Below, piece by piece: positions 1-7,811 of a stretch of DNA of 64,000 bases. A program made the position numbers and the translations under genes. The notes beneath the pieces are model-generated. The model worked only from the letters and a program-made list of their open reading frames with translations. It did not search any database and was not told the origin of the DNA. Numbering within the stretch: the stretch's first letter is position 1; every line of letters begins with the position of its first letter. Source of the stretch: UBA6136 sp044237765 (GTDB lineage Bacteria; Pseudomonadota; Gammaproteobacteria; Methylococcales; Methylococcaceae); contig JBIIEQ010000001.1 in assembly GCA_044237765.1 (NCBI GenBank), positions 79,083 through 143,082 on the forward strand. The letters are read 5' to 3'.

Positions 1-923
1 GTCGTTCGGGCCGAATCCATGCCCTCCTCACTGATCTGCTCCTGATAGATCTGGATTTCCTTAGGCGTTTTTGCCAGCGACACTTGAATCGCCGTCAATC
101 GGGCTGAGGTTTCCCGGAATCGGGTTTCGGCATCAATCAAACTGCCCTGTAATTCTGCCTGCTGTCGAATCAGCAAGGTTTTCTGATCAGTAAAGTCACT
201 GAGCGCATTGGCTGCCTTGAATCGTTCCAGCGTCTGTTCTTGTTCGGTCAAGCGCAACTCAAACTTGTCACGCTCTTTCTGGAAAGTCTTGGATCGCGAC
301 TGGGAATAAATTTTGCGTCGAAACTCCATGCTGGCCTTCAGCAACGCAGAAAGACTTTCCGCGGCCACAGCGGCATCTTTATGCCGGAAGTTGAGCTCAA
401 TGACGCTCGCATCCCTCACCGACCAGACCTTCAGGTGCTTGCCAAACCGGACCACCGCGCTATCGATCAGCAAGGTTTCGTTAGCTTTAAGTCGCTCCTC
501 AACCGACAAGGGCGCATCCTCAAGATCCAACAGGTGATCCGCCGCATCAGTTATCCGATTGAACAGCCCCCACTCATTTTGTCTCACCCGCCTTTCAATG
601 TCCGGATACAGTGCCTCCAGGCCGACCTCGTGAATGGCCTGAAGAATAGCATTAGGGTTTCTGAATATTTCTGCTTCAGACAGGACATAGGCTTCCCTAT
701 CCATGCTGAGCGTGGACTTATTCGTTCCCAGATCATCCTTGATCGTGTACTCCTGGCTGGGAAGAACCAATAAGCGGGCCTTCGCGGTATAGACCTTTCC
801 ACCTATCCAACCCAGAACTAAACCCAATCCGATCACTGCAGTAAAGGTGCTTACGCACAATTGCTTTTCCCGGTAGAGTTGGGTCAACAGCTCGCGCAGA
901 CCAAAATTTTTAGCCTTTTCCAT
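1..923 (-). CDS. Wzz/GumC-type polysaccharide chain-length determinant, partial
   Basis: The minus strand is open from an ATG at 923 to the window edge, so the C-terminus is missing. I translated it by hand: it begins MEKAKNFGLRELLTQLYREK and has one N-terminal membrane segment (about residues 24-42). A periplasmic region follows, with a long Glu/Gln/Arg-rich stretch after residue 200 that looks like coiled coil. This is the Wzz/polysaccharide co-polymerase layout: these inner-membrane proteins set polymer length and pair with a Wza exporter and a tyrosine-kinase-like ATPase, both encoded at 4.1-6.3 kb. An in-frame ATG at 938 is an alternative start; neither has a good ribosome site. It is divergent from the glycosyltransferase at 1013. 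Family is fairly sure; the polymer is unknown. Confidence 0.75.
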   Translation of the reverse strand, partial: MEKAKNFGLRELLTQLYREKQLCVSTFTAVIGLGLVLGWIGGKVYTAKARLLVLPSQEYTIKDDLGTNKSTLSMDREAYVLSEAEIFRNPNAILQAIHEVGLEALYPDIERRVRQNEWGLFNRITDAADHLLDLEDAPLSVEERLKANETLLIDSAVVRFGKHLKVWSVRDASVIELNFRHKDAAVAAESLSALLKASMEFRRKIYSQSRSKTFQKERDKFELRLTEQEQTLERFKAANALSDFTDQKTLLIRQQAELQGSLIDAETRFRETSARLTAIQVSLAKTPKEIQIYQEQISEEGMDSART

Positions 924-1012
924 GGGAATTCTTAGCATCAATGGCGTCAATTTAGGTCGATTGTTCAAAATTAAGCGCAGACTGTCTGTTTTATACCACG
1001 CCCCGACCTCGC

Positions 1013-2488
1013 ATGACTGCATTGCGACTAAGTCAGGGTTCAAGCCAATTCGTATCCACTCAGAGATTTTATTCGCCCGTGACTAACCGACTGTCATTAC
1101 CCCTTTTTCTGGGATTGGCCGATTTCCTGATCGGCATCGGTTCTGGTCGGGTTACCTATACGCTAATGCGGCGTCCTGATCTCGGTATAGAACCGGCCTA
1201 CGACGTGATTACGCTGGCCATCCCGCTACTTTTCATCATGAAGATGAACGGCGTCAAGGCCTATCAAAATGGCCTGACCCAACGTCTGACCGCCTGTCTC
1301 CGATGCACCACGATTGAATGGCTTCAGGTATCGACCCTGTTTGCTGCCGCGCTGGTTGTCACTGGAAGTATGGCGACCATGGCCGCTCAATGGTGGATCG
1401 CCTGGGTGTGCATGGGGTTACTGGGGTTATGGACCATCCGGCTACTGATTTTTACGGCCTATCATCAACGGAGGATTCAGCCCATCGTGACACGACGGCT
1501 GGCTATTGTCGGTGCGGGCCATGAAGGACAGGACATAGCCAGAGGAGTGCTTGAATCAGACACGGATGCCTTTTTTCTGGTGGGTCTCTATGACGATCGG
1601 GTTGTGCCCGACCGGGAGGCACAGCCTACTCACAGGGCCGTGCCCATTCCCGCCATCGGCACCACTCAGGATCTGCTGGCTGCAATCCGGGATGATGCCG
1701 TGGACCATGTCATCATCGCCATGCCCTTGAGTGGCCATCACCGTATCCGTGACTTCATCGTCAAGCTGCGGACGACACCGATCGACATCAGTATCAGCCT
1801 GTTGCCGCTCAATGGCGGTGGCCTGAGCGCCAAGGATCTCTCCATAACAACCCTCAACGGGATGCCCCTGCTGGATGTCATCCATTCACCCATCGGGCCC
1901 TGGGGCGCACTGATCAAGCGGGCTTTTGATCTGATAGTGGGCCTGCTGGGCCTGGTTGTCCTGTCTCCATTGCTACTCCTGATCGCCCTTGCCATTCGGC
2001 TGGATTCACCGGGTCCTGTCTTGTTCCGGCAAGAACGTGGCGGGTTCAATAACCATCGGTTCAACATATTCAAGTTCCGGTCCATGCGCATTGCAACGAC
2101 TGATCAGTTCATGCAAACCTGCCACGATGACCCACGAAACACCCAAGTGGGCCGATTCCTGCGCCGATGGAGCCTCGACGAATTACCTCAACTTATCAAC
2201 GTCATTCGCGGCGAGTTGTCTCTAGTGGGCCCACGACCGCATGCCACCGTGATGGACGATGAGTATGCGCTGCTATTCGGTGATTACGTCTGCCGTACGC
2301 GCGTAAGGCCCGGCATCACCGGTTGGGCGCAAGTGAACGGTCAGCGGGGCGCTACCCTGTCCACCGCCTCCATGGCGGCACGGCTCGAGCTGGATTTGTT
2401 TTATATCCAGCATTGGAGCTTCTGGCTGGATCTCCTGATCCTGCTGAAGACCATCGCTACCGTTATGAGAGGCATCAATGCCTATTGA
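1013..2488 (+). CDS. Undecaprenyl-phosphate hexose-1-phosphate transferase (WcaJ/PssZ-like)
   Basis: The 491-residue protein has several hydrophobic segments in its first 140 residues and a nucleotide-binding-like central region (IVGAGHEGQDIARG). The C-terminal bacterial sugar transferase domain carries the family hallmarks: FKFRSMR, RRWSLDELPQLINVIRGE, LSLVGPRP and VRPGITGWAQVNG. Enzymes of this family move hexose-1-phosphate, usually glucose or galactose, from a UDP-sugar to undecaprenyl phosphate in the inner membrane, which is the first step of repeat-unit assembly. Length matches full polyprenyl glycosylphosphotransferases. It starts the plus-strand half of the exopolysaccharide locus, about 80 bases before the GH5 gene. 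Sugar specificity cannot be read from sequence. Confidence 0.9.
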   Translation: MTALRLSQGSSQFVSTQRFYSPVTNRLSLPLFLGLADFLIGIGSGRVTYTLMRRPDLGIEPAYDVITLAIPLLFIMKMNGVKAYQNGLTQRLTACLRCTTIEWLQVSTLFAAALVVTGSMATMAAQWWIAWVCMGLLGLWTIRLLIFTAYHQRRIQPIVTRRLAIVGAGHEGQDIARGVLESDTDAFFLVGLYDDRVVPDREAQPTHRAVPIPAIGTTQDLLAAIRDDAVDHVIIAMPLSGHHRIRDFIVKLRTTPIDISISLLPLNGGGLSAKDLSITTLNGMPLLDVIHSPIGPWGALIKRAFDLIVGLLGLVVLSPLLLLIALAIRLDSPGPVLFRQERGGFNNHRFNIFKFRSMRIATTDQFMQTCHDDPRNTQVGRFLRRWSLDELPQLINVIRGELSLVGPRPHATVMDDEYALLFGDYVCRTRVRPGITGWAQVNGQRGATLSTASMAARLELDLFYIQHWSFWLDLLILLKTIATVMRGINAY

Positions 2489-2566
2489 AGTCCCCATTGA
2501 AAGCACAATCTCCCTGGAAGGTCGTTATGTGTCCACGAAAAATCAGACCTAATGGAGAATCAGCGC

Positions 2567-3754
2567 ATGAAAAAAAATAATGGGCGGGTGTTCGCCTGGA
2601 TCCTGTTCACCGGTTTCCAATGGCTGGTGCCAGCCTGGGCTGACGGATTGCCGACGCTGGATCGAGGTATCAATCTGGCGCATTGGCTCAACTACGAAGG
2701 GCGTCAGCCCATGGTCAAATCCGACATGGTCAATATTGCCAGAGCCGGTTTTGATCATGTTCGAATCAATGTCGATCCAGGCTTTCTTGGATGGAGCCCG
2801 GATCACCCATCGACGGCAGGCACCCTGCCTCAATTCGCCAGGCTGGACGCGGCGATACATTTGGCGGTAGCCGCTGGATTGGTGGTCGTGCTCGACATGC
2901 ATCCCTCAGAAAACCTCAAACAACGTATTGAAAACGACCCGCAGGTCCAGCAGGCATTCATCGATCTTTGGGGTCAGATCTCCCGACGCTACCACAAGCG
3001 TCCGATCGGCCAGATCGTCTATGAATTGCTCAACGAACCCCAATACTGGGACGGCACAGGTCCTGGTCCCTGGTTCGATCTGCGTGCGAAGTTGTTGGCC
3101 AAGGTTCGCCAGATGGACACCCGCCGACTGGTATTGTTGTCCGGCAGTTATGGCGGGGGGTTACGCGGTCTGCTGGAAAATCAGGTCGTCGATGACGCTG
3201 CCATTGCCTACACGTTTCACTATTACGAGCCCATGTTGCTGACCCATCTGGGCGCGCCTTGGCCCCCCTTTTTCACCCTACCTCAAGCCCTGTTCGTCGG
3301 GTTGACCTATCCTGCTATAAACAGCGACTGGTCAGACCTGAGGCTGAAACCCGGTGCCTCCGATAGCACTGTGGCGAAGGCTTTCAATAATTATCAAGCT
3401 GAAGGCTGGGGGTTGGGACGCATTCGTAAAGACCTGCAATCCGCCCAGCAATGGGCCAGCCAGAATAAGGTAAAGGTTTACTGCAATGAATTCGGACTCA
3501 TCCGGATGGCACCCACACCGACTGTGGCCGAGACCTCTCGTTCGGCATGGCTCAAAGATGTCAGTACCGCGCTTCAGGAATTGTCCATTGGCTGGACCGT
3601 ATTCGATTACGCCGACATTTTTGGCATTGCCGTCGCAACCGGGTCCACCTACTACTCTGAAGACGGCGCCATTGTTCCCAATGATCCAGCACATCCTGAT
3701 CGCGTCTTTACTCGTGAAAACTTGCAGGCCTTAGGCATGAGAACCCGCCAATGA
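2567..3754 (+). CDS. Secreted glycoside hydrolase family 5 (cellulase-like) protein
   Basis: A GGAG lies nine bases before the ATG at 2567, so that ATG is preferred to the in-frame ATG at 2552, which itself overlaps the ribosome site. The product starts MKKNNGRVFAWILFTGFQ and has a typical signal peptide ending near AWA. The mature part is a GH5 barrel: the acid/base glutamate sits in LLNEPQYWDG (about E157) and the nucleophile in VYCNEFGLI (about E308). GH5 enzymes cleave beta-glucans or mannans. In an exopolysaccharide locus the likely job is trimming or release of the polymer, comparable to BcsZ in cellulose operons, but the substrate is not shown. The last four bases overlap the start of the next gene. 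Confidence 0.88.
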   Translation: MKKNNGRVFAWILFTGFQWLVPAWADGLPTLDRGINLAHWLNYEGRQPMVKSDMVNIARAGFDHVRINVDPGFLGWSPDHPSTAGTLPQFARLDAAIHLAVAAGLVVVLDMHPSENLKQRIENDPQVQQAFIDLWGQISRRYHKRPIGQIVYELLNEPQYWDGTGPGPWFDLRAKLLAKVRQMDTRRLVLLSGSYGGGLRGLLENQVVDDAAIAYTFHYYEPMLLTHLGAPWPPFFTLPQALFVGLTYPAINSDWSDLRLKPGASDSTVAKAFNNYQAEGWGLGRIRKDLQSAQQWASQNKVKVYCNEFGLIRMAPTPTVAETSRSAWLKDVSTALQELSIGWTVFDYADIFGIAVATGSTYYSEDGAIVPNDPAHPDRVFTRENLQALGMRTRQ

Positions 3755-4125
3755 AGGAATGCCTAGAGCACCATTGGCCGACCGGCTTCCTGCGGTTGGT
3801 CCAGCGAGCAATCCTGTGGGGTGTGCTGACCCTGGCTGACGATGTCTTGTCGGCGCCAGTCGCACCGATCTGTGAGGACAATGGCGATTGCCCGACAGGT
3901 AAGTGTTTGTCTGTGGCAGGGAGTGGGACTCAGCGACGCTGTGGCGCGACGTTGGCGGTCAGTGGGCCAGTCAGCCATGAAAAGGTTGCTCGGTCTTTAG
4001 CTGACCGTAAGCTGGGTGATGCCTGTGACTACTCGGTCGACTGTCTGCCCGGTTACCGCTGCTTTCAGAGTGGACCCTTTATTCCCAACGGCACCTGCCT
4101 CTCGCCATTGCCCCCGGAGCCTTAA
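3751..4125 (+). CDS. Small Cys-rich exported protein coupled to the GH5 gene
   Basis: This 124-residue protein starts in an ATGA overlap with the GH5 stop, so the two are probably translated together. A hydrophobic stretch (about residues 13-36) may be a signal peptide or anchor. The rest has two similar Cys modules, ICEDNGDCPTGKCLSV then a later cysteine, and DACDYSVDCLPGYRCFQ then a later cysteine, spaced as in small disulfide-stabilised extracellular domains. I do not recognise a named family. Disulfides fit a periplasmic or secreted location, and the coupling suggests a partner or binding accessory for the hydrolase. It is convergent with the export gene at 4140. Confidence 0.6.
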   Translation: MKECLEHHWPTGFLRLVQRAILWGVLTLADDVLSAPVAPICEDNGDCPTGKCLSVAGSGTQRRCGATLAVSGPVSHEKVARSLADRKLGDACDYSVDCLPGYRCFQSGPFIPNGTCLSPLPPEP

Positions 4126-4139
4126 ACCGATCGGACCGG

Positions 4140-4883
4140 CTACAAGCCGGGGTAATAGCCGATGAACAGATTCTTCTGGATCGGGAATAGCTTTTCGATG
4201 TGCTGACTGACCCACAAATCGGCATTAGCGATATCTGAACGCGGCACAAACACCACATCGAATCGCTGTAAGGCGATATCGTCCTCAGTTGCCTTGCCTT
4301 CAAGTATCTCTTTCAGATTGACGGTTCGCAGCATCGAGGTGTTTCGATGCGTGCGTCGTATCAGCAATACCTGGTCAATGTTGGCGGTATCCAGCAGCCC
4401 GCCCGCCTCCATGATGCCCTGCATCAGCGACATGCCGTGTGACAGTTTCAGTAACCCGGCCTTATGGACCTCACCCCCGACATAGATCGCTTGCGAACCG
4501 AAGATGCGCGGCACCACCGATACCTCCGGGTGACGCAGTTCGCTGGCATAGCGGGCACGAATATCGGCCGCAAGCTGATCGGGCGTCCGATGGATGGCCG
4601 TAACACTCCCAATCATGTCCAGATTGACTCTGCCATCCGGCGCGACGATGACACGATCACTGAACTCCGGGTTGTACAGCAGCTTCACATCCAGTTCATC
4701 GCCCGGCATGAAGGTGTATTCCGGCTGTTTCGCATCCCATGCCTCAAATTTCGCGCGGCCTCGCTCCACTGGCTCAAGGTGTTGGCAACCCGGCAGGAAG
4801 ACTAGGCAGCAGATCAGCATGATCGGGTAGGCCCTGAGTGGCGAGTGAGGGAAAGAGGGGGTCGAATCCATTAGAGTTCTCAA
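4140..4883 (-). CDS. Wza-type polysaccharide export lipoprotein
   Basis: The 247-residue product has a signal peptide ending in a lipobox (LPGC, about residues 30-33), so it should be lipid-anchored in the outer membrane. A Poly_export domain follows (PEYTFMPGDELDVKLLYNPE, then VAPDGRVNLDMIGSV), and a SLBB-like segment comes next (IYVGGEVHKAGLLKLSHGMS). Proteins of this family form the outer-membrane channel for capsule or exopolysaccharide. It is shorter than E. coli Wza (about 380 residues), as is common for minimal export proteins with fewer SLBB repeats. Its start overlaps the stop of the upstream gene (4880-5566) by four bases, indicating an operon. An internal ATG before LICCLVFLPGC would give a shorter signal peptide. 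Confidence 0.87.
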   Translation of the reverse strand: MRTLMDSTPSFPHSPLRAYPIMLICCLVFLPGCQHLEPVERGRAKFEAWDAKQPEYTFMPGDELDVKLLYNPEFSDRVIVAPDGRVNLDMIGSVTAIHRTPDQLAADIRARYASELRHPEVSVVPRIFGSQAIYVGGEVHKAGLLKLSHGMSLMQGIMEAGGLLDTANIDQVLLIRRTHRNTSMLRTVNLKEILEGKATEDDIALQRFDVVFVPRSDIANADLWVSQHIEKLFPIQKNLFIGYYPGL

Positions 4884-5566
4884 TTGTTCAGCTGGTCATA
4901 GCGATCCTTGCGCTGCACCTGCAAGGTGAAACGCCCATCCAGTGTCATGACCTCCAGCTCCATGGGTACATGCCGGGTAGCCAAGGACCCATCATCGCCA
5001 ATAAACAGGTCAACCGCGCTGGAGCCGGCGGGGCGAAACCCGGAAAGATCACCATCAAACCGATTGACCAGTCGGCCATCCGCGACGACTTGCAACAGCG
5101 GATGGCGGCTGCCGGGCAAGGTATCCCACTGCCTTTGGGGGGTGACACCGTGCGTGCGTAACACCAGCCCTTTAATGGCCAGCCAGCGCTGGCTCCCGGT
5201 GCCGCGATTCAGTTGAAACTCCAGATTGCGGGGATAAAATCGCAGCCACGTATCGAGGGCACCATCGGCTTGCACCACCCGTGAGTTACCCGCCAAGTCA
5301 CGATGTTTGCGTCCCACCAGATAAACATAAGGCGGGGGTGGGTTTTCATTGTTGTCTGATGCGGTATAGGAGTGTGAGGGAGGCGAGGGTGCCGCATCCT
5401 CCGGTTCCAGCCAGCCGCCTTGGTCATGATCAGAGGTCCCGTTTCGGTAACTGGGGGGCGTTTCAAAATACCCCTTGCTCGCCCATTCATCAGGATCTGC
5501 GCCCGCTGCAGCGCAGGCAACAACCAACGTCAGCGCCCACCAACTGTGGGGCATGTTCAACCGCAT
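4880..5566 (-). CDS. Unknown exported protein of the exopolysaccharide operon
   Basis: The 228-residue protein has a clean signal peptide (WWALTLVVACAAAGA, cleavage near residue 24) and no further membrane segment. The following 50 residues are low-complexity and rich in Pro, Ser and Asp. The remainder looks globular, with alternating hydrophobic strands such as LEFQLNRGTGSQRWLAIKG and ending near the gene end in LEVMTLDGRFTLQVQRKDRY. I recognise no family. It overlaps the Wza-like gene by four bases and follows the ATPase-like gene by about 22 bases. That position makes a periplasmic role in polymer assembly or export plausible, but this is context only. Confidence 0.65.
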   Translation of the reverse strand: MRLNMPHSWWALTLVVACAAAGADPDEWASKGYFETPPSYRNGTSDHDQGGWLEPEDAAPSPPSHSYTASDNNENPPPPYVYLVGRKHRDLAGNSRVVQADGALDTWLRFYPRNLEFQLNRGTGSQRWLAIKGLVLRTHGVTPQRQWDTLPGSRHPLLQVVADGRLVNRFDGDLSGFRPAGSSAVDLFIGDDGSLATRHVPMELEVMTLDGRFTLQVQRKDRYDQLNN

Positions 5567-5588
5567 GAGTGAGTCGGCAATCGGTCCC

Positions 5589-6272
5589 TCACAGACGGTC
5601 CAGCCAGCGGTAAATTAAATGAGGAATATAGAACTTGCGCTTGTTCAGCACGGCACCCAAAATCGGTGCTCCCTGTCCTTGTAGTCGCTCTAGCAGAGAC
5701 ATTACGATGGGTGCCCGGGTTGACTCTGCCGCAATGACCACGACCACCCCATCCATGTTGGCGCTCAGCATGATGCCGTCCACCCCTTTTGAAGCGGGAA
5801 GCGAATCCACAACGGTCAACACAAACTCTTTACGCAGGCTGGTCCAGAAGTTCGGTGCATTCACCAAAGATCCGCTCGCAGCTGAGGGTTGTTTGAGCCG
5901 ACTCAGCGTCAGCGAGTCGGATCCGCTGTAGACAAAGTCCATCGGGGCGTTGACTGAATCTGTGCGGCTGCAACGCAAGATTTGCCGGGTATCTACGTCG
6001 ACATCATGATCCGTGCCATAAGGTGCGATACCAGTGGATAAGGGCTGTCGGGCAAAATAATCGTGGTGAGTCTGTTCGGCCACGTCCAGGTTGAGCAGCA
6101 ACACAGGCTGTCGGGTAAGGCTGGCAGCGGTGATCGCGAACTCCCTAGCCAGTGTTGAGGTGCCCTGGTTTGGGTTGGACCCGATGAACTGAATCACCAA
6201 GCCGGCGCCTTCGGATATGCGCGGATTCAGCGCGGAGAATAGCTGCTTTGCTTCCTGTTCCAATAGCATCAT
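5589..6272 (-). CDS. BY-kinase/CpsD-like ATPase with altered Walker A
   Basis: The 227-residue cytoplasmic protein has the fold pattern of bacterial tyrosine autokinases of the Wzc/CpsD/EpsG type: GLVIQFIGSNPNQGTSTLAR, then VLLLNLDVAEQ, then a Walker-B-like strand FVLTVVDSLPAS, ending in VVVVIAAES and GAVLNKRKFY. Active members read GEGKST at the P-loop; here it is QGTST, with Thr where the ATP-binding Lys belongs (about residue 38). There is no C-terminal tyrosine cluster, only two tyrosines in the last dozen residues. It may therefore be a non-catalytic partner of the Wzz-like protein at 1-923. It heads the export operon; a strong hairpin separates it from the upstream cyclase gene. Confidence 0.75.
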   Translation of the reverse strand: MMLLEQEAKQLFSALNPRISEGAGLVIQFIGSNPNQGTSTLAREFAITAASLTRQPVLLLNLDVAEQTHHDYFARQPLSTGIAPYGTDHDVDVDTRQILRCSRTDSVNAPMDFVYSGSDSLTLSRLKQPSAASGSLVNAPNFWTSLRKEFVLTVVDSLPASKGVDGIMLSANMDGVVVVIAAESTRAPIVMSLLERLQGQGAPILGAVLNKRKFYIPHLIYRWLDRL

Positions 6273-6360
6273 TGAATCGAGTTAACGCCTCTCGGTTGTC
6301 GCCTGAGGAATCGTTACATCAGCGTTCACTGTCCCGTACCCAAGGATTGATCGTGTCACA

Positions 6361-6390
6361 GCGGCCATTAAACCATCTTTTAATGGCCGC
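6361..6390. terminator. 12-bp perfect stem-loop at the end of the cyclase gene
   Basis: The arms GCGGCCATTAAA (6361-6372) and TTTAATGGCCGC (6379-6390) are perfectly complementary around a six-base loop. The stem covers the stop codon of the minus-strand diguanylate cyclase gene. No clear U tract follows in either direction, so it could be a Rho-assisted end, an RNA-stability element or a partial terminator rather than a classical intrinsic terminator. It lies between the cyclase and the ATPase-like gene and probably marks at least a partial transcription boundary. Confidence 0.5.
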
Positions 6391-7780
6391 AACCTTTGGC
6401 CAAAAGGCGCTTCATTTCATACATGGCCTGATCAGCGCATTCAAACAGAGCGACTTCGTCACTCCCATCCTCCGGATAGATGGCGATACCGCAACTTAGT
6501 GTCACCTGGACCCGCTGCTGGTCCAGGGTGAACGGCTCGCGCACCCGCTCCAACATTTTTTCGACGACCATCCGGGACTGGTCCAGGCCGTCCACGCCTG
6601 GAAGCAGTGCGACAAATTCGTCGCCCCCATAACGACTGACCGTGTCGGACTCCCGGACCGTCGCCCGCAAACGGTCGGCGACCGTCTTCAGTACTCTATC
6701 GCCGGCGGCATGACCGTAAGTATCATTGAACAGCTTGAAGCCATTGATATCGATGAAGACTAAGCCCAGCCGGGTCGATTCTCGGCGTGCCGTTGCGATA
6801 CCTTGCCGTAAGCGGTCGCAAAGGAGGGCTCGATTCGGCAACTGGGTCAGATAGTCATAATGCGCCATGCGGTCCAGGTAATGATGGAGGCGGGTGACGT
6901 GAGAGTTGTCCCGCAGGGTCGCCTGCATGACTGGCTGGCCGAGCAGGTTAAACGCAGACAGCAGAATTTCGGCTTGAAATACATGGCCATCGGCCCGTCC
7001 ATAAAGCATCTCGAAATGGACCGACTCTCGCTGCAGGGCCTGATTCGCATAGCGATCAAGCAGGCTTTTTGGATCTTGCCCTTCCGGTTGCTCGGCCAAG
7101 GCTAGCTGATAGGGTTTGCAGGCCAGCAAGTTTGATTTGTTCTGGTAACCCAATAGAGCCACCGCACGCTGATTGCAGTCCAGCAGTTGATCCCGGGTCA
7201 TCAGCAGGATGGCATCAGGGCTTTTTTCGAAAATCTCGCGAAACTTGGTTTCACTGGCCTTTACCTGTGCCAGTAGATCCAATCGTTCGGATATATCCCG
7301 CCAGCTACATAGAATGGCCGGCTGCCCGCCCCACTGGATCGTCGCAATGGTGACTTCGACCGGAAACAGGGTGCCATCCAGCTTCTTGTGTAACCAGTCG
7401 AAACGCTGATAGCCCTGCTTCCGGGCCTCATCCAATATGCGGTTGGCCTTGATGAAGGATGATTCACCGTCGGGCTGAATTTCCGGTGACAGTTCGGAGG
7501 GGTGGTAATACAGCAGGCCACTGCGCGCTTCACAGCCAATGGCTTTCAAGGCGGCCGGATTGGCTTCCACGAAATGATTGTCGCTGATGATCCAGGTCGG
7601 GTCGGGCAGGTTTTCGAAGACGCGGCGAAAGGACTGCTTACCTGAAAGTTTTTCCCATAACCCGCAGAGTAGAGTTTTAATCCGCCGCTGGCGCGATCCC
7701 CACCACAACAAGAATAAGCCGAACAACGTTGACCCTAGCCAGAATAGGCTTTGGCTGAAATTAATGGAGCATTGATTCAT
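6380..7780 (-). CDS. Membrane-anchored PAS-PAS-GGDEF diguanylate cyclase
   Basis: The 466-residue protein has one N-terminal membrane segment (about residues 11-28). Two PAS domains follow (about 50-165 and 180-295), each preceding linker sequences typical of PAS sensors, and then a GGDEF domain. The active-site motif is intact (RYGGDEF, residues 383-389), and an RxxD inhibitory site (RESD, 376-379) lies exactly five residues before it. It should therefore make cyclic di-GMP from two GTP and be product-inhibited. No EAL domain is present. It lies 31 bases downstream of the HD-GYP gene on the same strand, so both probably form one transcript. The adjacent export operon suggests control of exopolysaccharide output. 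Confidence 0.92.
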   Translation of the reverse strand: MNQCSINFSQSLFWLGSTLFGLFLLWWGSRQRRIKTLLCGLWEKLSGKQSFRRVFENLPDPTWIISDNHFVEANPAALKAIGCEARSGLLYYHPSELSPEIQPDGESSFIKANRILDEARKQGYQRFDWLHKKLDGTLFPVEVTIATIQWGGQPAILCSWRDISERLDLLAQVKASETKFREIFEKSPDAILLMTRDQLLDCNQRAVALLGYQNKSNLLACKPYQLALAEQPEGQDPKSLLDRYANQALQRESVHFEMLYGRADGHVFQAEILLSAFNLLGQPVMQATLRDNSHVTRLHHYLDRMAHYDYLTQLPNRALLCDRLRQGIATARRESTRLGLVFIDINGFKLFNDTYGHAAGDRVLKTVADRLRATVRESDTVSRYGGDEFVALLPGVDGLDQSRMVVEKMLERVREPFTLDQQRVQVTLSCGIAIYPEDGSDEVALFECADQAMYEMKRLLAKGCGH

Positions 7781-7811
7781 ACGAGACCAGCGGCGATGTC
7801 AGTGGGTCCGA

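Noticed and set aside
4136..4150. CCGGCT/AGCCGG hairpin between convergent genes as a terminator
   Set aside because: The stem is only six pairs, has no T tract in either direction and runs into the end of the Wza-like gene.
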